Of a DNA stretch of 64,000 bases, positions 48,582-57,261 are shown one piece after another. Origin of the DNA: Tillus elongatus (Eukaryota; Arthropoda; Insecta; Coleoptera; Cleridae). The stretch spans positions 159,529,292 through 159,593,291 of the forward strand of contig OZ023266.1 of the NCBI GenBank assembly GCA_964006375.1, written 5' to 3'. The notes below the pieces were generated by a model. It had not been told where the DNA came from. It worked only from the letters and a program-made list of their open reading frames with translations, and searched no databases. Numbering within the stretch: the stretch's first letter is position 1; the number at the start of each line of letters is the position of its first letter. The position numbers and the translations under genes were made by a program.

Positions 48582-50567
48582 TTATTCAGACTCTGAATCA
48601 CTACAACTTGAAATATCTACGTCTTCCTTCTGATTATTATCATCCGATTTTTCAGACAAACCTTTATAAAATGGCCAATAGACCTGTTTGATGGCATTTT
48701 CTTTACAAAGCTCTAATAAGTTTTCTTTCTTCTTAGCATCGATAGAGGGAGCTTTTTTATAGGCAGGTAGCAGTTTAGTTTTTTTCTGTTCTTGATTATT
48801 TCTAAGGTGTTTTGAATTTTGTCTTACATCAATGGATTTAAAATTGTATTGTGAGTATGAGGTTTTATAAAAGATTATGTAAGGTTGCATCTTTTCTACC
48901 TTGACAATTCTAACGTCTTTCCAAACCACCTTCTCATTTTCTGTATTTTTAACATAATTTTTGCCCATTTGGGTACATAATGCTTTTAAATCAAAAATAT
49001 CTTCCGTACAAATTTCATTCACTTTGTAAGGAGTTCCCTTTTTTTTAGCAGATCTGATAATGGTTGCCCATTGCGCAGGGACGTATATCGGGCCGCTTTT
49101 AAGTATACGATTTTTCTCTTTTTCAATACAGGCATGTACACTATCTCCTTCATTCTGAGTGTGTCCTATCACTAAAAACTTGTGTGTAATACTTTTAATT
49201 TTATCAATATTCAATACACAAAATAAATACAAGGCAAACACAAACTTATTTTTATTCTGTCCAACACAGTTGTCAGAATAAAAAATTATGTTCTCACTTT
49301 TACAGTCTTCACTACTTAAGTAGTGATACAGACAACTTCCAATTTCGTTAGCCCCCCTCTTTGCCAAACCTTCATGCCAAAGAAAGCATAATCCCAGTTT
49401 CTGCTTTACATCAAAAACGGTAAAGTTGTAGGTAGCCAATCTTCTTTTATAAAAAAAACTATTAACTTCTCCGCATGGAGTAGTTAGGACTGCTTGCAGA
49501 TCAAAACAACACACAAGAACATTTTCGTCTTTCTCTTCTGTATCCTTTTTCTTTTCTTGTCTACTTAATTCCTTTTCTTCTAAATGCTTTTCAAATGTTT
49601 CCTTAATTTTTTCTTTATTGTCTTCATCGCCATTTTCATAGTTTGTACATAATGAACACTGGTCCTTTTTTGGTACATGGAATGCTATGTTAGTCTCTGT
49701 ATTTAAAATTTTTGTATACATTGAAATTTTGGCATATTCTTGATTATTTTGAATGCAATTTTCTACATACAGCCGATACATAGTGGCGATATTTAGGCTG
49801 CCATCTAAGTATTCTTTTTTAGTCCTAGCACGGCAATAATGCGAGCTTACACGTGGGAAGGAATTGATATGCTCCCTAATACCGTCAATAACTTCTTGCT
49901 TTACTCTTTTTTGTTTCCCGTGCTTTCCCCGTTGGTCTGGTTTCAAAAACCCGTATTCATCTTTTTTCTTCGTAGTTGTAAAGATTGTCCTGTTGTTTAT
50001 AGCTAATGTATTTTTAAAAAATGTTTTACAAACACGTATAGCTTGCCCTTCTACCTGAAGGGTGTATTTTATAGTTTTTGATCGATTGCTTCCAGTTTTC
50101 GTATATCTGTAAGGAGGTATAATTTCGGATATATTTTTATGGATAAAATCTCTTTGTTTATCAATCGAGCCCAGTTTCCAATACTTTTCAAAAATAGTTT
50201 TTCTCTGATCTTCAGTGAATTTGGTAAAACATTTTAACCTACATATTTCGTTACAAGGACCTTTAAGTACCTTTTTTTCCACTTTATTTTTGGCTGCGTT
50301 CACATATTCTTCACCCAAGTTTCTTTTTATTTTCTTTTTATTTTTCTCCCAATTATCACAATCTCGTATTCTTTTTCTTGTACATTTTTTTGTGTTTTGA
50401 TCTTCCATTGTTGACTGATCTTCGCTATTCCCAGAGGCCAGACTATGTTCTGGTTGCTTTGGAGGATTGTCATCTTCGCCACTAGATGACAGTGAACTGG
50501 ATGGTTCATAATTCTTATCGGCAATACTGTCGTCACTATCTTCCTCAAAATTATCGATATTTTCCAT
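48582..50567 (-). CDS. DUF7869-type protein, candidate transposase
   Basis: Intact 661-codon frame. Residues 1-60 are acidic and Ser-rich; 61-100 are strongly basic (possible nuclear signal). A cysteine group follows (CNEICRLKC, 105-113), then a second pair, CSLC (304-307). The C-terminal core has CCFDLQ (D356), FYSDNCVGQNKNK (D432) and IGHTQNEGDSVHA (E473, D475), separated by about 75 and 40 residues, an order compatible with an RNase H-fold DDD/DDE nuclease. This layout matches proteins I know from insect genomes as DUF7869-containing, which have no established function. ATG at 50,567 is preceded by a likely spliced 5' leader. Location inside TIRs suggests it mobilises the element. Alternatives: a domesticated gene, or a passenger between chance repeats. 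Confidence 0.75.
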   Translation of the reverse strand: MENIDNFEEDSDDSIADKNYEPSSSLSSSGEDDNPPKQPEHSLASGNSEDQSTMEDQNTKKCTRKRIRDCDNWEKNKKKIKRNLGEEYVNAAKNKVEKKVLKGPCNEICRLKCFTKFTEDQRKTIFEKYWKLGSIDKQRDFIHKNISEIIPPYRYTKTGSNRSKTIKYTLQVEGQAIRVCKTFFKNTLAINNRTIFTTTKKKDEYGFLKPDQRGKHGKQKRVKQEVIDGIREHINSFPRVSSHYCRARTKKEYLDGSLNIATMYRLYVENCIQNNQEYAKISMYTKILNTETNIAFHVPKKDQCSLCTNYENGDEDNKEKIKETFEKHLEEKELSRQEKKKDTEEKDENVLVCCFDLQAVLTTPCGEVNSFFYKRRLATYNFTVFDVKQKLGLCFLWHEGLAKRGANEIGSCLYHYLSSEDCKSENIIFYSDNCVGQNKNKFVFALYLFCVLNIDKIKSITHKFLVIGHTQNEGDSVHACIEKEKNRILKSGPIYVPAQWATIIRSAKKKGTPYKVNEICTEDIFDLKALCTQMGKNYVKNTENEKVVWKDVRIVKVEKMQPYIIFYKTSYSQYNFKSIDVRQNSKHLRNNQEQKKTKLLPAYKKAPSIDAKKKENLLELCKENAIKQVYWPFYKGLSEKSDDNNQKEDVDISSCSDSESE

Positions 50568-50585
50568 AGATGTGGAAGGTAAATC

Positions 50586-51117
50586 CTAAAACAATACACC
50601 TAATCAGGACTTTGCCAAAATTTCAGATTTTTCTATATTCATACTATGAAGTTTGTGTTGCTTTCATTTATTTTGTAGGCAAAATAAATTCAAAAATTCA
50701 GAAATATTGGAGTATTTTATTGGCGAAACTAGTTACCTTATAGTATTTTTGATTTGAGTTAAAACAGTATAAATCATAATTTAATTATTAATATAGCGAT
50801 AAACCTATGCCAACAACGGTGACTTACTCTATATTCTATTTCTAAAAATAATTAAAGGTCTACAACTTGTTACATCTATATTCTATTATTTCACAAACTC
50901 TTGAATTCAATAGTGTAACAAGTGAAACATGATTCAGAAACTTTTGCATAATAATATAAAAACTGAAGTTATCTTCAACAGTAACATTCAAAGCATAATC
51001 ATAAATAAGTAGTTATTATTAATTTTATTCTAAACTTAGTGGTGATAGCCCAATAAACAGAACTAGATGCAAATTAAGGTTATGTTGTACTGTAAGAATA
51101 ATATTGAATTAACTTAC
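50586..51117 (-). other. Candidate intron in the 5' leader
   Basis: Minus strand: ACACAAAG|GTAAGTTAAT at 51,118/51,117 is a strong donor, and TTGTTTTAG|GATTTACC at 50,586/50,585 is a good acceptor 18 bases upstream of the ATG. Two upstream ATGs in the leader exon are not in frame with the 661-codon protein, so either the acceptor is different or the leader carries an upstream ORF. Confidence 0.45.
50864..50928. repeat. Subterminal motif pair, right side
   Basis: ACTTGTTACATCTATATTCT (50,865) and its inverted relative ATTCAATAGTGTAACAAGTG (50,904). Confidence 0.5.
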
Positions 51118-51299
51118 CTTTGTGTCATTTGTAGTTTCATGGCTATTTATGGTGGCCAATCGCAACAACAAACTGGTACGCGTCTCGTTTGGATCTTTTT
51201 TGCGTTATTAAAACTAAAACTATTCATTGTTTATGTCTAGAACACACAATCTCGGTTCATAAAACATACGTAACCTCTAATATTTATTAATTTACTACA

Positions 51300-51381
51300 G
51301 TTCTAAACCGTAACAACTCTGTTTGTTACACTATAGAACAGGAGTTTATTTTAATTATGAGTTGTTCCATAGTGTAATCAG
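51300..51381. repeat. Subterminal motif cluster next to right TIR
   Basis: TTCTAAACCGTAACAACTCT (51,301), TTTGTTACACTATAGAACAG (51,322, inverted) and TTGTTCCATAGTGTAATCA (51,362). Confidence 0.5.
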
Positions 51382-51480
51382 CGACATCTTGCGGGCAAAT
51401 ATCATAGTTAGAGTTGTTTCCTTATTGAAATAGAAAGAGCATGGTATCGGCTATTACATGGGGGCACTAACTCGAAAACG

Positions 51481-51524
51481 ACAATTTTTGACTTGTTACG
51501 TTCTAGAACTGAGGTATCGATATG
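51481..51524 (-). repeat. Right terminal inverted repeat of the 3.46-kb element
   Basis: On the plus strand ACTTGTTACGTTCTAGAACT, then GAGGTATCGATATG ending at 51,524. The next bases are TA. Confidence 0.75.
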
Positions 51525-51919
51525 TAAAACAAATTTAGAAAACTTGGTTATTCGTTTGATTGATTGCTGAAATTTCAACATACGGTGGAAATTTAATTTC
51601 CGCTAACAAGATTATTTACGAAATTTGCATTAGCTTGATTTATGTTTAAAATCGGTGATAAATGGGTTTTATAAAACTAAATGAATTACAAAATTCGGAA
51701 AGAGCTTTTTCGTGTTTTGTTTTTCAGTATATGAATATTGTAAGCTATATTATTTTATATTAAAACCAGTTAATATTTAATAAAGGTATAGATATGAGTT
51801 TTTACACCGCCATCATTTCATAAACAATGCAATCAATTTGCAATCATTTTAATATGAAATATAACGCTACATTAAAACAATATAGTATTAAATACTTTAA
51901 ACCATTAAAGGTTATGATG
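51525..51919. other. No recognised feature
   Basis: AT-rich spacer between the 3.46-kb element and the SINE. Confidence 0.45.
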
Positions 51920-52037
51920 AGAAGATCGGTGGTCCAGGGGTAAGAGCGTGTGCCTCTAAACCGAATGGTATTGTGTTCGATTACCGGGTTTTCTCTTTTA
52001 CGTTTTCGGTACATACTGTAAAATTAACATGAACTAA
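51920..52037 (+). mobile_element. tRNA-derived SINE, copy 3, 5' part
   Basis: Head with A-box GGTGGTCCAGGGG (51,928) and B-box TGTTCGATTACC (51,974), then GTACATACTGTAAAATTAAC. Interrupted at about 52,037 by LINE-A; the body resumes at 53,435. Confidence 0.8.
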
Positions 52038-53434
52038 GGGACTAAGACCTAGTATGGCCCACTGGCTGTACACAAGGGTGGTCAGACCATCGTTAACATA
52101 TGCGGCACTGGTCTGGTGGCCTAAGGTGACACAATCCAGTGCCAAACAAAAACTAGACAAGATCCAAAGGATGGCTTGCCTAGGCATCACAGGGGCCATG
52201 TCTTCAACCCCAACAGCCGCCATGGAGGTGTTGCTGGATCTACCCCCCCTACACTTCGTTATTATGGGAGAGGCCAGGCTAGGACTATACAGACTAGCCT
52301 GCAATGGTAGACTGAAGGTCAACCCAGGCTTCAGGGGCCACTGCAAAATTCAGGAGATCGTGAAGGAACCCATGCTTGAAATGAGGTCAGACTTCGCGAG
52401 CCCGCGAATGTGCAGGGAAAACAACTTCACAGTGGAAATCCCTGATCGCGGGGCATGGCGGGAGGAGACACCGGGCATACCACGGGACGCGCTCGTCTGG
52501 TTCACGGACGGATCTGGCGGGGAGCGTGGGACGGGGGCAGGTGTTTACTCGGAAGGACCGAGGGTAAGTCACAGTATTTCCCTCGGAGCCCATGCAACGG
52601 TGTTTCAGGCCGAGATGTACGCCATCCTGCACTGTGTGCGGGAGAACAAGAGGAGGGGCTACACCAACAAGCGGATCCTCATAGCCACAGACAGCCAGGC
52701 AGCCCTTAAGGCACTAAGTAGCCCACGGGTAAATTCCTGGCTGGTGAGTGAGTGCCGAGACGAGACGAGCGACCTGGCTGGGCAGAATGAGGTGACCCTC
52801 ATCTGGGTGCCGGGTCACTCGGGGGTCAAAGGCAATGAAGAAGCTGACAGTCTCGCAAAGAGGGGGTCAGCAGAACCATTTATGGGACCAGAACCGGCTC
52901 TGGGCGTGTCAAAGAGCACTGCCAGGGGAGCCATTAAGTCCTGGGTCAGAAACCAACACAAGGTGTACTGGGCGGACTGTCCAGGGCTCAGACATGGGAA
53001 GTCAATAATTGACGGACCCAGTTCAAAGAGAGCTGTGGGGCTGCTAAACCTTAGCAGAGGACAGCTCAGAAACACAACAGGTCTCTTGACGGGACACATG
53101 GCCGTCAAGAAACACCTACATAAAATGGGGCGGTTCGAAGGGGACCTCGCATGCAGACTCTGCGGCGAGGGGGAGGAATCAGCCCAGCACATCTTGTGCG
53201 AGTGTATAGCTCTGGACCGGAAAAGACAACTGATCTACGGTCACTCTAGACCGGAGACAGAGCAATATAAAACTTCACCCTACCAATCGCTGTGCAGACT
53301 AGTTCAAGGCACAGTGATTTTGGAATGGGTGGAGTAAGACTAGGGGTATGCACAATCAACCAAGGGTTGCGGTGCTATCGGGGCGGCAAGGCCGCGGACG
53401 AGCCCTGAGGGAACAAAAAAAAAAAAAAAAAAAA
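52038..53434 (+). mobile_element. LINE-A copy 2, 5'-truncated, inserted in a SINE
   Basis: Starts in frame at GLRPSMAHWLY (about 52,038) and ends with 3' UTR CGGACGAGCCCTGAGGG and an A-tail (53,415-53,434). The interrupted SINE continues on both sides with almost no duplicated bases (GGG at most). Confidence 0.9.
52054..53337 (+). CDS. LINE-A reverse transcriptase end and RNase H, open frame (truncated)
   Basis: 427 open codons counted from an internal Met; the frame is also open upstream to the truncation point, so this Met is not a native start. Residues 1-70 belong to the thumb/connection region (MAHWLYTRVVRPSLTYAALV). RNase H: D152 in FTDGSGG, E187 in FQAEMYAI, D213 in ATDSQAAL, H255 in VPGHSGVKG, D265. 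A CRLCGEGE..H..C knuckle follows. All catalytic residues are present and there is no frame break, but without a reverse transcriptase palm or promoter it cannot act alone. About 8 differences over 360 residues separate it from the minus-strand copy. Confidence 0.9.
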   Translation: MAHWLYTRVVRPSLTYAALVWWPKVTQSSAKQKLDKIQRMACLGITGAMSSTPTAAMEVLLDLPPLHFVIMGEARLGLYRLACNGRLKVNPGFRGHCKIQEIVKEPMLEMRSDFASPRMCRENNFTVEIPDRGAWREETPGIPRDALVWFTDGSGGERGTGAGVYSEGPRVSHSISLGAHATVFQAEMYAILHCVRENKRRGYTNKRILIATDSQAALKALSSPRVNSWLVSECRDETSDLAGQNEVTLIWVPGHSGVKGNEEADSLAKRGSAEPFMGPEPALGVSKSTARGAIKSWVRNQHKVYWADCPGLRHGKSIIDGPSSKRAVGLLNLSRGQLRNTTGLLTGHMAVKKHLHKMGRFEGDLACRLCGEGEESAQHILCECIALDRKRQLIYGHSRPETEQYKTSPYQSLCRLVQGTVILEWVE

Positions 53435-53680
53435 GGGTTTGTCATTGTATTTGAGCAAGTTGAATGTCTACACGTTCCGTTCTTTGGAAAGGACGTCAAG
53501 CCGTCTATACGATGTTCGTCTATAGCTGACTATACGATGTTCGGCACGTTAAAGATCCCTACCATCCTTACAGTAAGGCAGAGGTTCGGCAAAATTTCCA
53601 AGATAGTGAGGTGAAACTGCTCCCTGGGGTTAGTGATTGGCCATAATCGCGGAAATAGACCGACGCTAAAGTACAAAAAA
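53435..53680 (+). mobile_element. tRNA-derived SINE, copy 3, 3' part
   Basis: GTCATTGTATTTGAGCAAGT, GGCACGTTAAAGATCCCTAC, AAACTGCTCCCTGGGG and CGCGGAAATAGACCGACG follow the order of copies 1 and 2 in sense. An internal CGATGTTCGTCTATAGCTGA segment looks locally duplicated. Confidence 0.8.
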
Positions 53681-53989
53681 GGTCATGTTTGTAAATAAAC
53701 CAAAAGCGGAAAGCACACTATAGTCTCCAACTGTCGTTAAAATTTAGTCCCGACACAGTAGGTTGTGTTAGGAAATTAATTTTTTTTATCTTTTTAGATA
53801 GGACTTCATCAAAGGTACAAATGACAACTTATTTAGAAAATATTATCAAATTAAAATTTTCCAAAATGTTATTTTTTATTTAAAAAACATATGTTAGATT
53901 TGTGAACGCAAAAATTGAAATAGGGGTTCACGAGAAAGGATATATAAAAATATTCGCATATAAAGTGTCATTGATGATTTTGTAGGTGC
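53681..53989. other. No recognised feature
   Basis: AT-rich. Nothing supported. Confidence 0.4.
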
Positions 53990-54265
53990 TTGTATTCCCC
54001 AATTAACTTTTACTTACGGCCAAAATGTCTAGAGTTTATGAAATAAGTTGTAAAGATTGTGGTCTTAAATGCGTTGAACAAACAAAAAGATCTATTGGCA
54101 TTAGATTGAAAGAACATTTAGCACAATTAATATACGGTACTATGGATGGATCTTCCGTCGCCCGACATATCTGGGATAATAATCACCACGTTACTAAAGA
54201 AAATCTAAAATTGATCAAAAAATGTTAGACAACGAGGACAGCTAAACGCCTTCGAGAGCATTTAT
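53990..54265 (+). pseudogene. PLE-4 GIY-YIG endonuclease fragment
   Basis: 67-codon frame from about 54,025: RVYEISCKDCGLKCVEQTKR (GIY-YIG core with Y and G of YVG changed to C and E), RLKEHLAQL, then SSVARHIWDNNHHVTKENLK, LIKKC and a stop; TKRLRAF-like residues follow in another frame. It is the best-preserved PLE-4 endonuclease here. A family T MITE follows 30 bases later. Confidence 0.78.
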
Positions 54266-54289
54266 TTTTCTAAATATAGTAATAACAAA

Positions 54290-54616
54290 AAAATCTGGAC
54301 GAGGTAAGTGCGTTATGGTAGTGAATTTTCATAAAAATATTTTCTATAGCAAATATGTGTCTGTTTTTTTAAGAAAGCACGCATCAAATTTGGTTGCTAG
54401 TGTAACCTATATAGTAGAAACAATGTGCCATGTTCCATCAAAATAACTTTATTGTTTGAAAATGTACAAACATTTCCGAAAGTAAACTTAAGGTGTTCCC
54501 GAAAAAAAAATTGTTTCTTGGCCAACATTATAGGTTAATAGCAAATTGAGCTATTTACATTTGAAGCATTTAATAAAAATTTGCTACCATAAGGCATTTG
54601 CTGCGACCCGAATTTC
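54290..54616. mobile_element. Complete MITE, family T
   Basis: TCTGGACGAGGTAAGTGCGT at 54,294 and TTGCTACCATAAGGCATTTG..GCGACCCGA at 54,581 are inverted ends. The interior carries CCTATATAGTAGAAACAATG and AACATTATAGGTTAATAGC, shared with the other copies. Confidence 0.7.
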
Positions 54617-55150
54617 TTTTCTTACAAACATGCATTATGGAAAATGCAAAAATGCAATAACATAAGGAGTGTTCGATTAAAAAAAAATTGTATCACTAAA
54701 GACTTATGGGCTACCCTGTGATTGTAGAAATATCTTCTTAGCATGGAGTTCAAGACACTCTATGATTAATGTATACAATTTTTTCTCGTATCTTGTATAA
54801 TAACGGATATATTGCGCTTTATTGACTTTTTACGAAAATTCGACAAAAATTATATACCATTGAACGATAAACTCTATAGCTAATTCTACTGCCAAAGCAT
54901 CAGAGAAAAGTTCTATTTAAAATGAATTTTCTGGAAACATTTTAGTAAAATAAAGGACAATCACGGTTGAAGCTAAGACTTCAGGGTTTGTAAAACATTC
55001 TTCTTGAGACAATTTCTTTCCGTAGCCCGTACTAGTTTCAGGTTCTTTGACTAAATGTTGTCAATTTTGAAGTTTTAAATCGCGACTTTGATGTTTTGAA
55101 GTAAACCCCGCATTATTTTTCTTTAAATGCCTATAACTGTTTTGTCTTTT
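54617..55150 (+). repeat. Composite element with MITE-like end and extension E
   Basis: 'cttatgggctaccctgtgat' (about 54,702), TATCTTGTATAATAACGGAT, then extension E (AAAGCATCAGAGAAAAGTTC, GGTTCTTTGACTAAATGTTG). Same order as 41,651-42,300. Confidence 0.55.
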
Positions 55151-55164
55151 GACTTAGAGAGCTA

Positions 55165-55480
55165 CACAATCTCTACTACTTATTTCATAAATTCCCGATA
55201 TTTTGGCCGCACTATCCTTGTCTTTTGGTTACCTAGCAAGTTTTTTAAAGTATTTTTGTCAAAGATGTTAATTGTAGGTTGGCTTTTTTAAAAAGCCAAC
55301 TTGCAATTAACATCTTCGACAAAAAGTACTATAAAAAAACCTGCTGGTAATCCAAAAGACAAGGATAGTGCGGCCAAAATGTTGGCAATTTATGAAATAA
55401 GTTGTAAAGATTGTGATCTTAAATACGTCTGACAAACAAAAAGATCTATTGCAAGTAGATTCAAAGAACACTTAGCACAA
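55165..55480. mobile_element. PLE-4 endonuclease palindrome
   Basis: Two copies of the PLE-4 segment upstream of the endonuclease meet head to head at about 55,288, making arms of about 110 bp with few mismatches (CACTATCCTTGTCTTTTGG and its complement; CAACTTGCAATTAACATCTT and its near complement). The right arm continues into IYEISCKDCDLKYV, stop, QTKRSIASRFKEHLAQL. It is a small version of the inverted pairs at 11.8-13.8 and 33.6-36.2 kb. Confidence 0.75.
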
Positions 55481-55484
55481 TTAA

Positions 55485-57215
55485 ACTCTCTCTCAAGGCT
55501 GCGAATAAATTCATCTGTTACATTTGCCGGTCACCAACAACTTTGTCCAGCTCTTCGACTACCTTTCTAAAAAAAAGACCATCTAATTTCTGAATATCCT
55601 TCCTCCGAGGTCACTATTCTTGGTGACTTCAATCTCCATAATAAGGAATGGCTAGGATCTGCAAAAACAGATCCACAAGCGGAGGCCTTTGCAGTCAGCA
55701 ACTCTTTAGCCAATATGATTCAGCAGCCTACTTACTTTCCTCGCATCCCAACACACAGCTCAAATCCCTTGGATTACTACAAAACATGTATGCTATAAGA
55801 TATCAGTCACCGCCCCCCTTGGTCGCTCAGGCCACAGCATAGTCACTGCTTCCTACGCAGCACGAGGTGACATAGTCATCACACCCACGTATCATTTGGC
55901 ATTACAACTCCGCAAACTGGGACGAAATGCGGGATTACTTTTCCTCATTTCCATGGGCGCCTGTCTGCTTCTCTCATCCTGATCCCTCTGATATCTCACA
56001 AAACGCTACCGAAACTATCCAAGCTGGCATGGAATTATTTATTTCACGTACACAGAAAACCTCTTCAGCCACTCAAATGCCCCGGTTCTGTAAATCCTGT
56101 GACAAGGCCAGACTTGAAAAGGTCAAAGCTCACAAAACGATTCTACACAATCCCAGTCAAGAAAACCGTCAAGCATTTAACGACGCAAGAATCCGCTATG
56201 TCCGCATTTTTTCTGAGGCAAAAAAAACTCGTTTAATAACCACATCAAAAACAAAGCCCTCTCAAGCTCCAACTACAGCAAATCCTTCTGGACTCTTGCT
56301 AAATCTATTGGGAATAATGTCTGCAAGAGTACGTTCTCACCTCTTGTTTCAGGGGATGAAATTTTTCCCACCGCCCTGGGCAAGGCTGAACATTTTGCCT
56401 CGTTTTTTGCCGGAAATTCTACTATCAACCCACCTTCAAATGTCAAACCACCAACAGTCCCCAATGTCGCGCATTAAATGACGGATATCATTTTCAAAAC
56501 TAAAAAGGTACGAACGATGCTCTCTTCTTTTAATACCAGGAAAGCCTCTGGCCTTGACGATATCACAGCAATTGTTGTCCTGACTCGTCTATTTCAGACA
56601 TCTTAGAAAAAAGGCATATTCCCTAGTAACTGGGAAACTGAACGTGTACAACCCGTCCCCAAGACAAGTTCCAAAGAGCTTTCTAGCAACTACAGGCATA
56701 TTTCTCTTCTTTCGGTCGTCTCTAAAATGATGGAAAAGTATATAAACACCGAATGACTAACATTTCTTGAAAAACACAGTCTAATCCACGATAGGCAGTA
56801 TGGATTCCGTCAGCGCCGAACAACTGCCGACCTCCTTTCCTTTGTCACCCATTCTTGAAACAAGTCGATGGAACTACACGGTGAATCTCAGATTGTCGCT
56901 CTAGACATATCCAAAGCATTCGACCAAATCTGGCAGGGAGCGGTGCATCATAAACTTGCGGCCTATGGCCTACCACCAAAACTCTGTACCTGGATAGGAA
57001 ATTTCCCCTCCAACCGGAGCATTTCTGTTGTCGTGGATAGCTATCCCTCTAAACTGTATCCAATTAATGCAGGAGTTATTCAAGGTTCAGCTTAGCATCT
57101 ACTTTGTTTCTTCTCCACATCAATGACGTCCTCTCCAGCACATTTAACCCAATTCACAGTTACGCGTACGACAGCACCCCCACTCAGATATACAATATTC
57201 TTAGCCAATCACAGG
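55485..57215 (+). pseudogene. LINE-B endonuclease and reverse transcriptase, first copy
   Basis: Fragments in three frames: ISEYPSSEVTILGDFNLHNK (endonuclease, GDFN), EAFAVSNSLANMIQQPTYFP and GRSGHSIVTASY (end of endonuclease); then MRDYFSSFPWAP..FCKSCDKARLEKVKAHKTIL; KALSSSNYSKSFWTLAKSIG; ASGLDDITA; SNYRHISLLSVVSKMMEKYI; IVALDISKAFDQIWQGAVHH (motif A Asp); NRSISVVVDSYPSKLYPINA; VIQGSA. Many stops and shifts. The order and the absence of RNase H fit CR1/Jockey-like LINEs. It breaks off near HSYAYDSTPT, the position of the catalytic YADD-type motif. Confidence 0.8.
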
Positions 57216-57260
57216 TGGCCCATAAATTGCTTGTGATACAAACTTTCTTTTTCCAACACC
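57216..57260 (+). repeat. MITE end fragment inside LINE-B
   Basis: CAGGTGGCCCATAAATTGCT followed by TGTGATACAAACTTTCTTTT matches the element end at about 2,263-2,310. It separates the two LINE-B copies. Confidence 0.55.
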
Positions 57261-57261
57261 T

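Larger units (their letters stand above)
48067..51524 (-). mobile_element. Candidate autonomous DNA transposon carrying a DUF7869-type gene
   Basis: Terminal inverted repeats: CATATCGATACCTCA at 48,067 and its exact complement ending at 51,524. Pairing continues inward as TTCTA..AA.GTAACA..TCAAAAA over about 42 bases with some six mismatches. TA lies immediately outside each end. The element is 3,458 bp, carries one long intact frame on the minus strand, and has several copies of a subterminal motif (TTCTATA-TGTAACAAGT type). It lies between PLE-1 copy 2 and a SINE/LINE nest. Confidence 0.65.

Noticed and set aside
51928..51990. Functional tRNA gene
   Set aside because: The A- and B-boxes belong to the head of a SINE shared with 12,360-12,432 and 28,080-28,153. 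The stems are not those of a mature tRNA.
52387..53192. Minus-strand frames opposite LINE-A copy 2
   Set aside because: Antisense of an open LINE frame; the same shadows appear opposite the other copy.
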